Notes under the pieces: model-generated
What the model was told of the DNA's origin: nothing
The model's database searches: none
What the model saw: the letters and a program-made list of their open reading frames with translations, nothing else
Shown: positions 63,809 to 64,000 of the stretch, in pieces
Numbering within the stretch: position 1 is the first letter of the stretch
Layout: the number at the start of each line of letters is the position of its first letter
Program-made: the position numbers and the translations under genes
NCBI GenBank assembly: GCA_910585285.1
Contig: CAJUDL010000008.1
Span: 1 to 64,000 of the forward strand
Direction of reading: 5' to 3'
Source: an uncultured Muribaculaceae bacterium
GTDB lineage: Bacteria > Bacteroidota > Bacteroidia > Bacteroidales > Muribaculaceae
DNA: 64,000 nt

Positions 63809-63881
63809 GCAGCTACGTCTTGTCGCTCACGTTAGAGGCGCGCCAATTCACCTTTAACCCATTCCCTATAACCTTTCACCT
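63809..63881. repeat. Composite dispersed repeat: core plus five heptads (TTCACCT family)
   Basis: Core GCAGCTACG (63809-63817), CTTGTCGCTCACGTTAGAG (63819-63837) and GCGCGCCAATT lead directly into exactly five 7-bp units at 63847-63881 (TTCACCT, TTAACCC, ATTCCCT, ATAACCT, TTCACCT). Same layout as 59421-59495. A small hairpin (ATCGGGC/GCCCGAT) follows at 63883-63900. Confidence 0.8.
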
Positions 63882-63956
63882 TATCGGGCGCAGCCCGATA
63901 AATCGGAATTTAAAATTGTTTAAGGATATTTTTTAGGGAAAGCGGGGAAATTTGAT

Positions 63957-63996
63957 TATTTTTGCAAATTAAAGATATTCTTACAATATCAGAATG
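63957..63996 (+). promoter_or_regulatory. Promoter and probable start of a gene running off the window
   Basis: -7 element TATTTTTG at 63957-63964 and an ATG at 63994-63996, spacing like that of sufB. Only two codons of the gene are visible, so its product is unknown. Confidence 0.45.
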
Positions 63997-64000
63997 GGTA

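Overview
The window looks like a chromosomal segment of a gut-type Bacteroidales, most probably Muribaculaceae (family level is inference). The evidence is tandem SusC/SusD pairs, a PorZ-like protein and secreted proteins with type IX secretion (T9SS) C-terminal signals, DUF1573 and DUF2723 proteins, promoters of the TAnnTTTG (-7) type, and starts without obvious Shine-Dalgarno sequences.

Layout. 0-2.8 kb (+): tRNA-Ser(GCU) and a PorZ-like double propeller. 2.8-23.8 kb (-) is one long leftward block, read from high to low coordinates: TolC-HlyD-two ABC-2 permeases, a lipid A-type acyltransferase, an MsbA-type exporter, a dispanin/DUF2752 pair, shikimate kinase, an alanine-dehydrogenase-like protein, a glycosylation group (GT4, GDP-mannose dehydratase, GDP-fucose synthase, DUF2723 membrane glycosyltransferase), two DUF1573 proteins, MeaB and an acyltransferase-3. 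24-27.3 kb (+): a MATE exporter and an AbiEi/AbiEii-like toxin-antitoxin pair with a candidate operator. 27.6-58.1 kb (+): a large cell-surface locus made of a triple-module leucine-rich protein, an M6 protease, a 1456-residue adhesin-like protein, and then a four-gene cassette (zinc protease, SusC, SusD, small secreted protein) present twice in tandem, followed by a second M6 protease. No glycoside hydrolase is present, so a peptide or protein-foraging role (RagAB-like) is more likely than a polysaccharide one. 58.3-59.1 kb: an Abi-family HEPN protein behind a structured leader. 59.5-63.3 kb: sufB, a small four-helix-bundle gene, phoH and an S1/P1 nuclease. 63.3-64 kb: a repeat-rich intergenic region ending in the promoter of a gene that runs off the window.

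The least explained signal is a set of short-period repeats in the intergenic spaces. They are 7-bp units, often exactly five in a row (35 bp), in several unrelated sequence families (TTTAATG, TTCCTAA, AGGTTAA, TTTAAAA, TTTATCA). They often start at a stop codon and are often arranged as inverted arms. One such pair of five-heptad arms brackets the four-helix-bundle gene at 61.06-61.55 kb like terminal inverted repeats. I propose that this is a mobile or formerly mobile unit and that the other loci are gene-less relatives. A second noteworthy system is the Abi gene with its probable non-coding RNA leader.
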